A stretch of 64,000 bases of DNA from positions 62,001 to 126,000 of the forward strand of contig JAVBOM010000008.1 in assembly GCA_031550535.1 (NCBI GenBank), in the 5' to 3' direction. Numbering within the stretch: position 1 is the first letter of the stretch; each line of letters starts with the position of its first letter. The position numbers and the translations under genes are program-made. The notes under the pieces are model-generated. The model saw nothing but the letters and a program-made list of their open reading frames with translations. It was not told where the DNA came from and did no database searches. The stretch comes from Avichristensenella sp031550535 (GTDB lineage: Bacteria; Bacillota; Clostridia; Christensenellales; Aristaeellaceae). Below are positions 15,649 to 25,238 of the stretch, piece by piece.

Positions 15649-16803
15649 TCACGCCTTCTTCAAATCAATGAGCCTTTGATACCGCTCCAGCACCTGCGAC
15701 ATCAGCCGCGTCCACGGCACGGGGATCGTCTCCCTGGCCGCCTGCCCAAGCCGGGCGCGCAGCTCCGCATCTTTCAGCCCCGCTTGCAGCGCGTCCGCGA
15801 TGGAATCCCCGTCATCCCGGCAAGTGAGCCCGTTCACGCCGTTCCGCACGCATTCCGCCGCGTTGCTGCCCTCAATCAGCAGCGCAGGGGTGCCCACCGC
15901 GGCGGCTTCGCGCAGCACCATGGGCGCGTTGTCGTACAGAGATGGAAACACAAAGAAATCCGCCAGCGCGTACAAGCCGTCCAAATCGCGCGTAGTGGTG
16001 ATATGCCCGATGAAGCTGACCTGCTCATTCAGCCCAAATTCAGCGGCCTTTGCCTCGATCTCTTCGCGGTGAGGCCCCTGCCCCGCCAGCAGCAGGCGGA
16101 ACGGCACGCCGCGGTCTTTCAGCGCCTTTGCGCCTTCCAGCGTGCGCAGCAGGTTCTTTTTCCAGTTGATTTGCCCCACATACAGCAGCATGGGCACGCC
16201 GTCTTCCAAGGCATAGCGCGCGCGAAGCTCCGGCAGCACGGTTTCATCCAAGGGGCGTATTTCCGTGCCGTTTTCCATCGTGATCACTTCACCTTGGAAG
16301 CCGTACTCCTTCAGCGTTTGCCCGCTGGCATCGCTGACGGCCCATACCTCATCGCACTGCTCAAAAAAGTGGACAACCTTTTTCGTGGCGGTGCGGGCCA
16401 GCGCCTCGCTTTTCAGCGTCTGCTTGAAATCATCATAAAACTTGGAATGAAACGTGGCCACGATGGGCAACCCGCGCTTTTTCGCCACTTTCAGCCCCGC
16501 ATGGCCCATCATGAACGGCGAATGCGCATGCACAATGTCCATCTGCGTCATCTTGGTCTTCTTTTCAAACTGCACATCCAGCTGCGGCAAGCCAATGCGG
16601 TAGGGCATCTTGCCGGGCATGGCCATCGTGTTGTAATCGATCACCTGGAAGGGGTAATCGCCCAGGTACCCCATTTCATCCATCGGCGCAAACGCGTATA
16701 CTTCATGCCCCATCTGGCCCAGGGTTTGCGCGTAGCTGAACACCACCCGGCACACCCCATCCACAATCGGCAGGAATGAGTCGGAATACTGCCCAATCCT
16801 CAT
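15649..16803 (-). CDS. GT4-type glycosyltransferase (possible diacylglycerol glucosyltransferase)
   Basis: A 384-residue GT-B fold enzyme. The N-terminal domain has SDSFLPIVDGVCRVVFSYA and MDIVHAHSPFMMGHAG, which match bacterial 1,2-diacylglycerol glycosyltransferases and related GT4 enzymes. The C-terminal donor domain has LLYVGQINWKKN, LLLAGQGP and the EX7E-like region FPSLYDNAPMVLREAAAVGTP. It probably uses a nucleotide sugar at the cytoplasmic membrane face to make a glycolipid; the acceptor is inferred only. GGAGGG precedes the ATG, which overlaps the stop of the membrane protein gene (ATGA), so the two form a pair. Confidence 0.85.
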   Translation of the reverse strand: MRIGQYSDSFLPIVDGVCRVVFSYAQTLGQMGHEVYAFAPMDEMGYLGDYPFQVIDYNTMAMPGKMPYRIGLPQLDVQFEKKTKMTQMDIVHAHSPFMMGHAGLKVAKKRGLPIVATFHSKFYDDFKQTLKSEALARTATKKVVHFFEQCDEVWAVSDASGQTLKEYGFQGEVITMENGTEIRPLDETVLPELRARYALEDGVPMLLYVGQINWKKNLLRTLEGAKALKDRGVPFRLLLAGQGPHREEIEAKAAEFGLNEQVSFIGHITTTRDLDGLYALADFFVFPSLYDNAPMVLREAAAVGTPALLIEGSNAAECVRNGVNGLTCRDDGDSIADALQAGLKDAELRARLGQAARETIPVPWTRLMSQVLERYQRLIDLKKA

Positions 16804-17522
16804 GGTTCGGTTTTGCCCTCCTTCCCAATGGATGCTTCCAGCTTCCTTTTTTCATTTTTCAGGTTGAAATAGCCCACAATGGCCACCGCCAGCGCGGACA
16901 GCGCATCTGATATGATGTCCTTCATGGTGTCTATCAATGCTTCCCGGCCAATCAGCGCCTCGCCCGCCTCCGTCATGTATTTCTGCATGTTCAGGCTCAT
17001 GATGCCGTCGATCGTGAATTCGTAGATTTCCCACACCGCGCCCATCGCCAGCGCGAAGCAGAACGCAAACAGCGCCACAAAGAAGGGGCTGAGGCGCACC
17101 CACGCCTTGCTGGATTCATTCAGGATGCTGACCAGGATGAACCCCAGCGCCCCCAGCATCGCGCCGGAGAACGCGTGCAGCATCGTATCCCAGTGGGGCA
17201 CGCGGTAATAGAAGGAGAGCACCTCCCCCAGGAACACCGCGCAGTACAGGAAGATGTAAAACAGAATGTAAATCAGGTTCGGGATCGGAATGGACCAGCG
17301 GCGTTCGATGATGGATGGCAGCATCATGACTACGATTGCCAGCAGGCATTGCACCAGCATCAGCGTGTAGTCCGCGCGCTGCATGTCGAATTCGGTGGCC
17401 TGTGACGCGCTGGGCGCGGTGATCAGGCGGAAGATGGTAAACAGCGCCGCAAGCACCAGCGATGAGAATAAAATGGTGGCAAGGATGCTCTTCGCATCAC
17501 GCTTTTTCCGGGGGCCGTTCAT
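16800..17522 (-). CDS. Polytopic membrane protein, YjdF/DUF2238-like
   Basis: A 240-residue protein with about six membrane helices: residues 12-32, 52-70, 80-102, 112-132, 143-165 and 205-222. The pattern YRVPHWDTMLHAFSGAMLGALGF plus GAVWEIYEFTIDGIM and LIDTMKDIISDALSAL, with its acidic and His residues at membrane borders, fits the YjdF (DUF2238) family of unknown function. CAGGAGGCGTCGCC precedes the ATG. Its last four bases overlap the glycosyltransferase start, so both are likely made together, perhaps in membrane lipid or glycolipid work (inference). Confidence 0.7.
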   Translation of the reverse strand: MNGPRKKRDAKSILATILFSSLVLAALFTIFRLITAPSASQATEFDMQRADYTLMLVQCLLAIVVMMLPSIIERRWSIPIPNLIYILFYIFLYCAVFLGEVLSFYYRVPHWDTMLHAFSGAMLGALGFILVSILNESSKAWVRLSPFFVALFAFCFALAMGAVWEIYEFTIDGIMSLNMQKYMTEAGEALIGREALIDTMKDIISDALSALAVAIVGYFNLKNEKRKLEASIGKEGKTEP

Positions 17523-17623
17523 GGCGACGCCTCCTGTAAAATTATGGTACTTGTAAAGTTCGGCGTTGCGGGCGCGCTTCCTTCTTGCGGCGCATTAGAA
17601 TTGGGTAATGAGCGGGTTAGGCC

Positions 17624-17652
17624 TTGACATTCTAACGGTTGTTAGATAAACT
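17624..17652 (+). promoter_or_regulatory. Promoter of the TetR-hydrolase operon
   Basis: TTGACA (17624-17629), 17 bases, TAAACT (17647-17652). The spacer contains the first operator, so regulator binding would block polymerase. Confidence 0.75.
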
Positions 17653-17671
17653 GATTCTAACGATCGTTAGA
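17631..17671. promoter_or_regulatory. Two palindromic TetR-type operators
   Basis: TCTAACGGTTGTTAGA (17631-17646) and TCTAACGATCGTTAGA (17656-17671). The second is a perfect 16-bp palindrome and the first has the same half sites TCTAAC/GTTAGA. Centres are 25 bp apart. They overlap the promoter and lie just before the TetR start, which implies autoregulation. Confidence 0.85.
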
Positions 17672-17690
17672 TAAAGGGGAGGTGCAGGCA

Positions 17691-18314
17691 ATGGCGCATG
17701 CCGTGGATACCAAGGCGCGCATCGCCGAAAAGGCGCTTGATTTGTTTGCGCAAAGGGGATACGGCGCGGTTTCCATCCGGGATATCTGCAAAGCAGTAGG
17801 CATCAAGGAAAGCACGGTCTATTACCACTATGAAAACAAGCAGGCCATCTGGGATACGCTGATGGCGGAAATTGGCGCGCTGATTGAAACCATGACCCAT
17901 TCGTTTGATCACGCGTTTGAGGGGGTCCTTTCCGTGCCGGATGCGGCCATGTGCGCCGTCGCGGTGGGAATCTTGCGGAATTATCTGCTGCACCCCACCG
18001 TGTACAAGGCGATTGCCATGCTGGCCATCGAGCGCATGGCGGATGAAACCGCAGATGCGGCGTACAGGCGCATAGTGTTTGATCTGCCGCTGCTACAGCA
18101 GGAAAAGGTATTTGCGCAAATGGCCCAAAGGGGAATCATCGCGCCGGGCGATCCTTTTACTTTGGCCTATGAGTACCATGCCGCCATCTACCTTGCCTTT
18201 GCGCGAAACTGTGCCGGGGGTGGGCTGACGGAAGAAAAGACCCAGGCCGCCTGCGCGGAAATCCATCAGGCCGTGGGCGATTTGTACAGTAAAATGAAGG
18301 GGGCAAGGGCATGA
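17691..18314 (+). CDS. TetR/AcrR family transcriptional regulator
   Basis: A 207-residue repressor. The N-terminal helix-turn-helix covers about residues 8-55: TKARIAEKALDLFAQRGYGAVSIRDICKAVGIKESTVYYHYENKQAIW. The rest is the ligand-binding helical domain. I chose the ATG at 17691 behind AAAGGGGAGG; an upstream GTG adds three residues. Two palindromes, TCTAAC-N4-GTTAGA, overlap its promoter, so it most likely represses itself and the hydrolase gene that overlaps its stop (ATGA). The inducer is unknown and may be a substrate or product of the hydrolase. Confidence 0.92.
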   Translation: MAHAVDTKARIAEKALDLFAQRGYGAVSIRDICKAVGIKESTVYYHYENKQAIWDTLMAEIGALIETMTHSFDHAFEGVLSVPDAAMCAVAVGILRNYLLHPTVYKAIAMLAIERMADETADAAYRRIVFDLPLLQQEKVFAQMAQRGIIAPGDPFTLAYEYHAAIYLAFARNCAGGGLTEEKTQAACAEIHQAVGDLYSKMKGARA

Positions 18315-19192
18315 AAAAGTATCGAAGCAGGAAGGCGGGGGAGCGCATCATCGAAACGTATGACGCGCTGCTTGGCGCATGGGGTGTAGTGTGTGAAGAG
18401 ATGGATATTGAAACGGAATACGGCGCAACCCATATCATCGCCGCGGGGGAAAAGGGCCTGCCCCCGGCGGTGCTGTTTCATGGGGTGGGGGATGATTCGG
18501 CGCTGATGTGGGTGTACAACGCAAAGGCGCTGGCCGCGCGCCATAGGATTTACGCGGTCGATACCCTTGGCGGCCCCGGCAAAAGCATCCCGGGCGATGG
18601 GTACAACAAGCAATTCGATGATGTGCGGTGGATCGACCAGGTGATGGACGGCCTGGGCATTCCGAGCGCTTCGCTGATCGGCGTATCGCACGGGGGGTAT
18701 CTGGCGCAGCTGTATACCGTCAGGCGGCCTGACAGGGTGCGGCATACGGTGGCCATCGCATCCTCCGTGCCATACGGGCACGGCGGCTCCCCGATGAAAA
18801 CCATGATGAAGATTTTCCTTCCGGAAGCGCTGTTCCCGACCCCCGGGAACACGGTCAAACTGCTGAAAAAGCTATCCGGCGCGCATGCGGATGCGCTCAC
18901 CGGCAACCCCCTGATCCTGGAGCACTACCGCTGGCTGCTGAAGGGGTTCAGCAACATGGCGATGGCCTACCACAAGGTTTCCGGTTTTTCAAAGGAAGAG
19001 ATTGACTTTCTGCGCGGTAGGGTGCTGTACCTGGCTGGGGAAATGGACCCCTTCCAGCAGCTGGGTGGGAAAAAGGACTTGCTTGACTGCGGGATGAACG
19101 CGCGGTTTTTCCCGGATGGCGGGCATGGGTTGAACCATGAGCTGGCCGGGGAGGTAAATGAGGCCGTGCTGGAGGCGCTGGGGAGGGGGTGA
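18311..19192 (+). CDS. Alpha/beta hydrolase
   Basis: A 293-residue alpha/beta-fold hydrolase. The oxyanion strand is AVLFHGVGDDSAL. The nucleophile elbow GVSHGG puts Ser at residue 126. The acid is probably the Asp of LAGEMDPFQQ, and the His is in FPDGGHGLNHE. A cap segment lies at about residues 155-220. There is no signal peptide, so it acts in the cytosol on an ester, lactone or similar compound. It is co-transcribed with the TetR gene by a 4-base overlap, so its expression should answer to the TetR ligand. Substrate unknown. Confidence 0.85.
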   Translation: MKKYRSRKAGERIIETYDALLGAWGVVCEEMDIETEYGATHIIAAGEKGLPPAVLFHGVGDDSALMWVYNAKALAARHRIYAVDTLGGPGKSIPGDGYNKQFDDVRWIDQVMDGLGIPSASLIGVSHGGYLAQLYTVRRPDRVRHTVAIASSVPYGHGGSPMKTMMKIFLPEALFPTPGNTVKLLKKLSGAHADALTGNPLILEHYRWLLKGFSNMAMAYHKVSGFSKEEIDFLRGRVLYLAGEMDPFQQLGGKKDLLDCGMNARFFPDGGHGLNHELAGEVNEAVLEALGRG

Positions 19193-19200
19193 CCGGGTGG

Positions 19201-20229
19201 TTATCCCTGGTTGATGCCGGCGCAGTTCAGGTCGCCGCCCACTTTCAGGCTGCCATTTACGGTTACCGGGCCGTCGCCGGTGCTGATTTCACCGCAAGTC
19301 AGGTTACCGCCGACCGTCACGGCCTCGCCGCCGGTGTGCACATCGTGGCATTCGATATTTCCGCCTGCCTGCGCGCCGCCGGATATGCTGCCGCATGCAA
19401 TGTCCTTGCCCGCCCGCGCGCCGCCGCTATAAATATCGCCGCAGCCAATGTTGCCGACGCCGGTCACCAGCGCGCCGCCGCTATGGATGTCGCCGCAGTC
19501 GATGTTGCCGTCGCCGTTCGCTTGGGCGCCACCGCCGATGTCTCCGCACTTGATATAACTGTCATCGCCCACCTGCGCGCTGCCGGCAATGTCGCCGCAC
19601 TCGATATGTCCGCCCGCAACCGCATCGCCGCCAATGTCGCCACAATTCAGGTCACATGCGGCGGTCGCGTCGCCGCCAATGTCGCCGCAGTCGATGTTGC
19701 CGCCCGCCCGCGCGTAGCCGCCGATATCCTCGCAGTTTATGTATTCGCCCGCCTCGGCGCTGCCATTGATATCGCTGCACTCAATGCTGCCGCCCGCTTG
19801 CGCGTTGCCATTGACATCGCCGCACTCCAGGTTGCCGGGGCAGTACACATCCAGCGCCTCGCCTTCGTGAACGTATGTGAAACGCATATAGCACAGTTCC
19901 TCTTCCGTCAGCTGCGTCCGTCCGCGATAAATGAGGATGCGCAGCGCGCCGTCATCCGGTAGATCGGGCGCGCATGTTTCCCGCGGTTTTGCTTTTTCCC
20001 GCTCCCGCGCCGTCTCCAGCCCGAACAGCGCATCCAGTGAAACCCCGAACACCTGGCACAGCGCCGGCAGCAGCGCGATATCGGGGCAGGAATTGCCCAT
20101 CTCCCACTTGCTGACCGCCTGAAACGTGATGCCCAGCTGACTCGCCAGCGCCTCCTGCGTCCATCCCTTTTCGCGGCGCAGCCTGGCGATGTTTTCCGAA
20201 ATCTTCTCCACCTGCCAATTTGTCTGCAT
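19201..20229 (-). CDS. Xre-type HTH protein with a cysteine-ladder repeat domain
   Basis: A 342-residue protein of unusual build. Residues about 10-67 are an Xre/Cro HTH (IARLRREKGWTQEALASQLGITFQAVSKWE). Residues 68-128 form a linker. Residues 130-340 are about a dozen short repeats of the form (D/E)CGDIGGxAxAGGxI. Cysteines fall at 136, 151, 166, 181, 196 and 211, exactly 15 apart, then continue with 15-18 spacing. Such spacing and Gly content suggest a right-handed beta-helix with stacked Cys, akin to bactofilin or adhesin-like repeats. GAAGGAGGGC precedes the ATG at 20229. No partner gene overlaps. A DNA-binding protein that also oligomerises or senses metal or redox is inferred. Confidence 0.8.
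   Translation of the reverse strand: MQTNWQVEKISENIARLRREKGWTQEALASQLGITFQAVSKWEMGNSCPDIALLPALCQVFGVSLDALFGLETAREREKAKPRETCAPDLPDDGALRILIYRGRTQLTEEELCYMRFTYVHEGEALDVYCPGNLECGDVNGNAQAGGSIECSDINGSAEAGEYINCEDIGGYARAGGNIDCGDIGGDATAACDLNCGDIGGDAVAGGHIECGDIAGSAQVGDDSYIKCGDIGGGAQANGDGNIDCGDIHSGGALVTGVGNIGCGDIYSGGARAGKDIACGSISGGAQAGGNIECHDVHTGGEAVTVGGNLTCGEISTGDGPVTVNGSLKVGGDLNCAGINQG
19204..19842 (-). repeat. Tandem coding repeats (about 45 bp unit) in the Xre protein
   Basis: DNA units encode the CGDIGG-type repeats; the first six have exactly 45-bp spacing, then 45-54 bp. Units are diverged at the DNA level but keep the Cys-Gly-Asp-Ile core. Confidence 0.75.
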
Positions 20230-20343
20230 GGGTTTGCCCTCCTTCGTTGAAGCTGAAAAGCAACTGCTTCCTGATGACATCAGCATAGCGGACATTCCGA
20301 AAAAAGGCTATCGCGCGGCCGTTGAATGCGGGAAAGTCGCCTT

Positions 20344-20841
20344 TCAACCGTTGGTTGAGGCGCTTTCTTCGCCTGTATACACCGTCCACAGGCCGTCGAC
20401 CAGCTCCAGCAGATACTGCGCAAAGCCGCCATCCGTATCCTGCACGGTAATGCGCAGGATGGTTTCCGCGCGGTTGATGTTCCAGCCCAGCACCTTGTCG
20501 ATGGGCGCGGCGCCTGTGCGCATCAGGTGCTCATCCAGATGGAGCTTTGCGGATGCAAACGCCGCCTCACCCACCCACATGCCGGGGCATTCGGCGCGCT
20601 GTTCCAGCGCAATGCACACGCTGCACGGCAAAATGTTTGCCATCGCCCCGGTGCCGAGGTTTTCACTTTCGACAGCCTTCATCGTGTCGTAGTAGGTGGG
20701 GTCGATTATTCTGCACTTTGCATCGACATGGTAGTATTTGCCGCCCGCCGTGTTCCAATAGAAGGTTTCGCTAATGGCGCACGGCGCGCACGCGCAGACC
20801 AGGAGCAGCGCGGCCAGCAGCACCGCGTATTTCTTTTGCAT
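20344..20841 (-). CDS. Small exported protein with a YYHxDxxC motif
   Basis: A 165-residue exported protein. MQKKYAVLLAALLLVCACAPCAIS is a signal peptide (cut after AIS likely; the LLLVCACA stretch could also be a lipobox-like site). The mature start FYWNTAGGKYYHVDAKC, with a later LPCSVC, is a pattern I know from many clostridial exported proteins, where YHxxxxC...PCxxC may bind a metal. The C-terminal half ends in a strand-rich part (ILRITVQDTDGGFAQYLLEL). The ATG at 20841 was preferred over 20871 because the signal peptide starts there. No close neighbour is co-directional within 100 bases. Function unknown. Confidence 0.7.
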   Translation of the reverse strand: MQKKYAVLLAALLLVCACAPCAISETFYWNTAGGKYYHVDAKCRIIDPTYYDTMKAVESENLGTGAMANILPCSVCIALEQRAECPGMWVGEAAFASAKLHLDEHLMRTGAAPIDKVLGWNINRAETILRITVQDTDGGFAQYLLELVDGLWTVYTGEESASTNG

Positions 20842-20929
20842 GAAGTACACCCCTTTGCTGTTGTTTTCCATAGTAACGGCCGGATGTGCATAAAACCTGC
20901 CAATTTTTCAAAAATGATGAAATTATCCC

Positions 20930-20958
20930 TTGACAGAGAAGCATATCCGCGTTATACT
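20930..20958 (+). promoter_or_regulatory. Promoter of a candidate small RNA
   Basis: TTGACA (20930-20935), 17 bases, TATACT (20953-20958). No protein gene follows on this strand before groES, more than 1.4 kb away. Confidence 0.75.
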
Positions 20959-20964
20959 TCATCT

Positions 20965-21115
20965 CGGGTTAGCAATAACTAACCACGCGCGCTCTGTGCT
21001 CCTCCTTAACACAGCAAGAAACGCTTCTGGACGGCGAATCTTCCTCCGCGCAAGGTCCATTGCTTCCTCACCAAAGAACGCCGGCGCTCCGTACCCGCCG
21101 GCGTTTGTTCTATTT
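20965..21115 (+). ncRNA. Candidate small RNA with anti-Shine-Dalgarno loops
   Basis: A stretch of about 150 bases between a strong promoter and a 10-bp terminator hairpin, with no plausible reading frame. Hairpin 1 is GGTTAG-CAATAA-CTAACC (20967-20984). Hairpin 2 has stem CTGTG/CACAG (20994-21014) and loop CTCCTCCTTAA, which is complementary to AAGGAGGAG ribosome sites. A third weak stem, GGAC/GTCC (21029-21058), exposes TCTTCCTCC, and a single-stranded GCTTCCTC follows at 21062. C/U-rich loops of this type are typical of Firmicute trans-acting sRNAs that block translation starts. The 3' end overlaps the mutY end on the other strand. No known RNA family was recognised. Confidence 0.6.
21077..21115. 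terminator. Bidirectional terminator (small RNA and mutY)
   Basis: AACGCCGGCG (21077-21086) pairs perfectly with CGCCGGCGTT (21096-21105). TGTTCTATTTTT follows on the plus strand; on the minus strand the same stem follows the mutY stop with TTCTTT. Confidence 0.75.
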
Positions 21116-22144
21116 TTGCTTCGCAAGGATTGCCACCGCCGCCTGCTTTGCCGCCCGCATTGCCGTGGGAATGGGCAGCGCATCTATCTGTTCCAAGTCA
21201 GCCCAACAGTAGCCCGGCGGGCAATGTGACGGTTTTTCGACATCAAACCTTTGCAGCGCCATCTCCCAAATGATGTGGGTGAACACATGCCGTGCGGACC
21301 CAATGCCCTCCACATGGCGGGTGATAATCCCGATTTCACTTAGCTTGTTCTCCACTTGAAAGGGCAATACCGGGCCATTTATCATGGGGAAACACCACAT
21401 TCCGTGCAACAGTTTTTCATCGCGGCGGCGCAGCAACACCTTGTTTCCGGCAACGACCAGCGCCACGGTCCAGCGTTCCACGCGCTGGGGGGCCTTGCGC
21501 TGCTTGACGGGCAGGCTATCCGCATCCCCTGCGGCAAACGCGTCGCAAAACGCAGACACCGGGCATTCGGCGCACTTGGGGGCGGGCTGGCACACGCGCG
21601 CGCCAAGCTCCATCATGGCCTGGTTGAAATCGCCGGGGCGGTCAGGCGGCACCCACGCGGCAGCCTGCGCCCGCAGCGCCCGCTTCACTGAAGGGATGCC
21701 CACATCCTCCCGGATGCCCGCGATGCGCGCCGTCACCCTTTCCACATTGCCATCCACGGCGGGCACGCGCTGGCCGAACGCGATGCTGGCCACTGCGCCC
21801 GCCGTGTAGTCGCCGATTCCGGGCAGTTTGCTAAGCAGCTCCGCCGTGCGGGGGAACGCGCCGCCCATTTCCGCCACTTGCTTTGCGCACCGGTGCAGGT
21901 TGAGCGCGCGGCTGTAATACCCAAGCCCTTCCCACGCCTTGAGCACCGCTTCTTCATCGGCGGCGGCCAGCGCTTCCACCGTGGGAAACAGCAAAAGGAA
22001 CCGCTGCCAGTAGCCGATTACCGTTTCGGCGCGCGTCTGCTGCAGCATGATTTCAGATATCCAGATGGCGTACGGGTCGTGCGTTTTCCGCCAGGGCAGC
22101 GCCCGCGCCGCCCAATCATACCATGTAAGCAAATTTTCTTGCAT
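21110..22144 (-). CDS. mutY: A/G-specific adenine glycosylase MutY
   Basis: A 344-residue DNA repair glycosylase that removes A opposite 8-oxoguanine. The N-terminal part has WYDWAARALPWRKTHDPYAIWISEIMLQQT, the helix-hairpin-helix LPGIGDYTAGAVASIAFG with the catalytic Asp downstream in VPAVDGNVERV, and the 4Fe-4S cysteines CQPAPKCAECPVSAFC. A Nudix-like 8-oxoG recognition domain covers about residues 230-340. The ATG at 22144 (MQENLLTWYDWAARALP) begins the family domain exactly; the open frame reaches further up but holds no domain and no ribosome site. No operon partner. Confidence 0.93.
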   Translation of the reverse strand: MQENLLTWYDWAARALPWRKTHDPYAIWISEIMLQQTRAETVIGYWQRFLLLFPTVEALAAADEEAVLKAWEGLGYYSRALNLHRCAKQVAEMGGAFPRTAELLSKLPGIGDYTAGAVASIAFGQRVPAVDGNVERVTARIAGIREDVGIPSVKRALRAQAAAWVPPDRPGDFNQAMMELGARVCQPAPKCAECPVSAFCDAFAAGDADSLPVKQRKAPQRVERWTVALVVAGNKVLLRRRDEKLLHGMWCFPMINGPVLPFQVENKLSEIGIITRHVEGIGSARHVFTHIIWEMALQRFDVEKPSHCPPGYCWADLEQIDALPIPTAMRAAKQAAVAILAKQK

Positions 22145-22276
22145 GATCTCATTGTAGCATACGCATGAAATACAGAAAATTGGAAAGAATCGACAGTAGC
22201 AAGAGAGAAAGATAGAATACCGCGTGAAAACGCCAAAATTCACGCGTATATAGAGAAATATGGCAACATCTTCCTC

Positions 22277-22303
22277 TTGCAAGGATTCCCTTTCTATTAT
22301 AAA
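22277..22303 (+). promoter_or_regulatory. groESL promoter region
   Basis: TTGCAA (22277-22282), 15 bases, TATAAA (22298-22303), just before the CIRCE element. A 16-base spacing from CTTGCA fits equally well. Confidence 0.5.
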
Positions 22304-22317
22304 CTTAGAGCCGATGA

Positions 22318-22344
22318 TTAGCACTCGATGCAGATGAGTGCTAA
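22318..22344. promoter_or_regulatory. CIRCE operator (HrcA site)
   Basis: TTAGCACTC and GAGTGCTAA, both perfect, are separated by nine bases, upstream of groES. This is the binding site of the heat-shock repressor HrcA; the hrcA gene is not in the window. Confidence 0.97.
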
Positions 22345-22375
22345 CAACCGAAAAACATCCAAGGAGGCATATTCC

Positions 22376-22660
22376 ATGCAGATTAAACCTCTCGGCGACC
22401 GCGTTGTGATCAAGAACGCCGAACTGAACGAAGTTTCCAAGGGCGGCATCATCTTGGCCGGCACCGCGAAGGAAAAGCCGCAGATGGCCGAAGTCCTGGC
22501 AGTTGGCCCGGGCGGCAATGTAGATGGCAAGGAAATCACCATGCAGGTGAAGGTAGGCCAGAAGGTCATCTATTCCAAGTACGCGGGCACGGAAGTCAAA
22601 GTGGACGGCGAAGAGCTGATCATCGTCCGCCAGAGCGACATCCTCGCGGTTGTCGAATAA
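22376..22660 (+). CDS. groES: Co-chaperonin GroES
   Basis: A 94-residue co-chaperonin that caps GroEL. It starts MQIKPLGDRVVIKNAEL, has the mobile loop EVSKGGIILAGTAKEKPQ, and ends with GTEVKVDGEELIIVRQSDILAV, a complete family match. CAAGGAGGCATATTCC precedes the ATG at 22376; an upstream ATG in frame lies inside the CIRCE element and was rejected. Controlled by CIRCE; groEL follows after 18 bases. Confidence 0.97.
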   Translation: MQIKPLGDRVVIKNAELNEVSKGGIILAGTAKEKPQMAEVLAVGPGGNVDGKEITMQVKVGQKVIYSKYAGTEVKVDGEELIIVRQSDILAVVE

Positions 22661-22678
22661 GAAAGGAAGATACATATC

Positions 22679-24310
<1,632 letters not shown>

Positions 24311-24340
24311 GTCAGGTCCATTACAAAGAATGGTATAGTA

Positions 24341-24370
24341 AAACCGGTGCGGACATTCGCACCGGTTTTT
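24341..24370 (+). terminator. Terminator of groESL
   Basis: AAACCGGTGCG-GACATT-CGCACCGGTTT, a perfect 11-bp stem ending in TTTTT. It may also serve the convergent gene on the other strand. Confidence 0.9.
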
Positions 24371-24385
24371 GATTTTCCGTTATCA

Positions 24386-25144
24386 TCACGGTTCTATCAG
24401 CGGCCCTAAACTGTCCGGTATACGGTATTCTTCGGATGGTTCCGCGTACTGGGATACATCGCCACCACTTGAAATAGAAAGTATGATGTGCCAAGCGGGA
24501 TATAGTTCCGCACCGACGGGCGCCGCACCGGTATGAAGCTCCGCGGTGCCTCCGGGCAGGTAGGTGTATAGCCAGTAGTCGGGGCCAATGGCCATCATTT
24601 GCAACATTGCTTCGGGAATGAAACCTTCTTCCAGCTGGGGTGGATATGCAAACAGTTGGCTTGTTCTGTCTCTTTCCCCGTTTTTGTAATCATATACTTC
24701 CAGCATGCCCTGGTAGGGGCCTTCTTGCCCCTCTGAAAACATTTGCAGAATCTGGGCGTAAATGCCGTGGCCTTCGCGCAGCACGGCAAGGGTTGCTTCT
24801 TTTTCAATAAAGGCATCTACGGGAATGCCTTCGCCGTTGTACCATTCTATGATTGCAACCACCGAAGTCGCGCGGTCTTTCTCAAAGAAAATCCAAAGCT
24901 TAATGGGGTAGCCGTAAAACAACAAGCCCTGATCCTTCTCTATTACAAGTTGATCGGCGCTTTCTTCTGCAAGGTTGATTGTGTTTTCACTTATCAAGGC
25001 TTGTATTTGTGCCAGCACTTCTTTCTTGGAAGCACTAAAAGGAAACTGCGCCAGCAAGTCTTTTGTTTCGCCAGCTTGAGCGAACGCTGACGCACCGGAA
25101 AGCGCGAGCGCCACGCAAATCAATGCAGCAAGGATCTTTTTCAT
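24386..25144 (-). CDS. Exported protein of unknown function
   Basis: A 252-residue exported protein with a signal peptide, MKKILAALICVALALSGASA followed by FAQA, and no further membrane helix. The mature part is acidic, with FSASKKEVLAQIQALISENT near residue 40 and many aromatic residues (YGYPIKLWIFFEKD). I recognise no domain. The ATG at 25144 has GCAAAGGAGCAAACC upstream. It converges with groESL and diverges from the URO-D-family gene. Codon use looks less GC-rich than in nearby housekeeping genes. A wall-side or extracytoplasmic role is all that can be said. Confidence 0.7.
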   Translation of the reverse strand: MKKILAALICVALALSGASAFAQAGETKDLLAQFPFSASKKEVLAQIQALISENTINLAEESADQLVIEKDQGLLFYGYPIKLWIFFEKDRATSVVAIIEWYNGEGIPVDAFIEKEATLAVLREGHGIYAQILQMFSEGQEGPYQGMLEVYDYKNGERDRTSQLFAYPPQLEEGFIPEAMLQMMAIGPDYWLYTYLPGGTAELHTGAAPVGAELYPAWHIILSISSGGDVSQYAEPSEEYRIPDSLGPLIEP

Positions 25145-25238
25145 TGGTTTGCTCCTTTGCTTTTTCTCATGATAGCAATTCTGAACGATCAAGTCAACAT
25201 AAGTCACTTGTGACCACTCGGAGGAGTTTCCCATTCAG

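Noticed and set aside
20930..21229. A 99-residue protein read from the candidate sRNA region
   Set aside because: It starts inside the -35 box, has no ribosome site and runs across the terminator and antisense through mutY.
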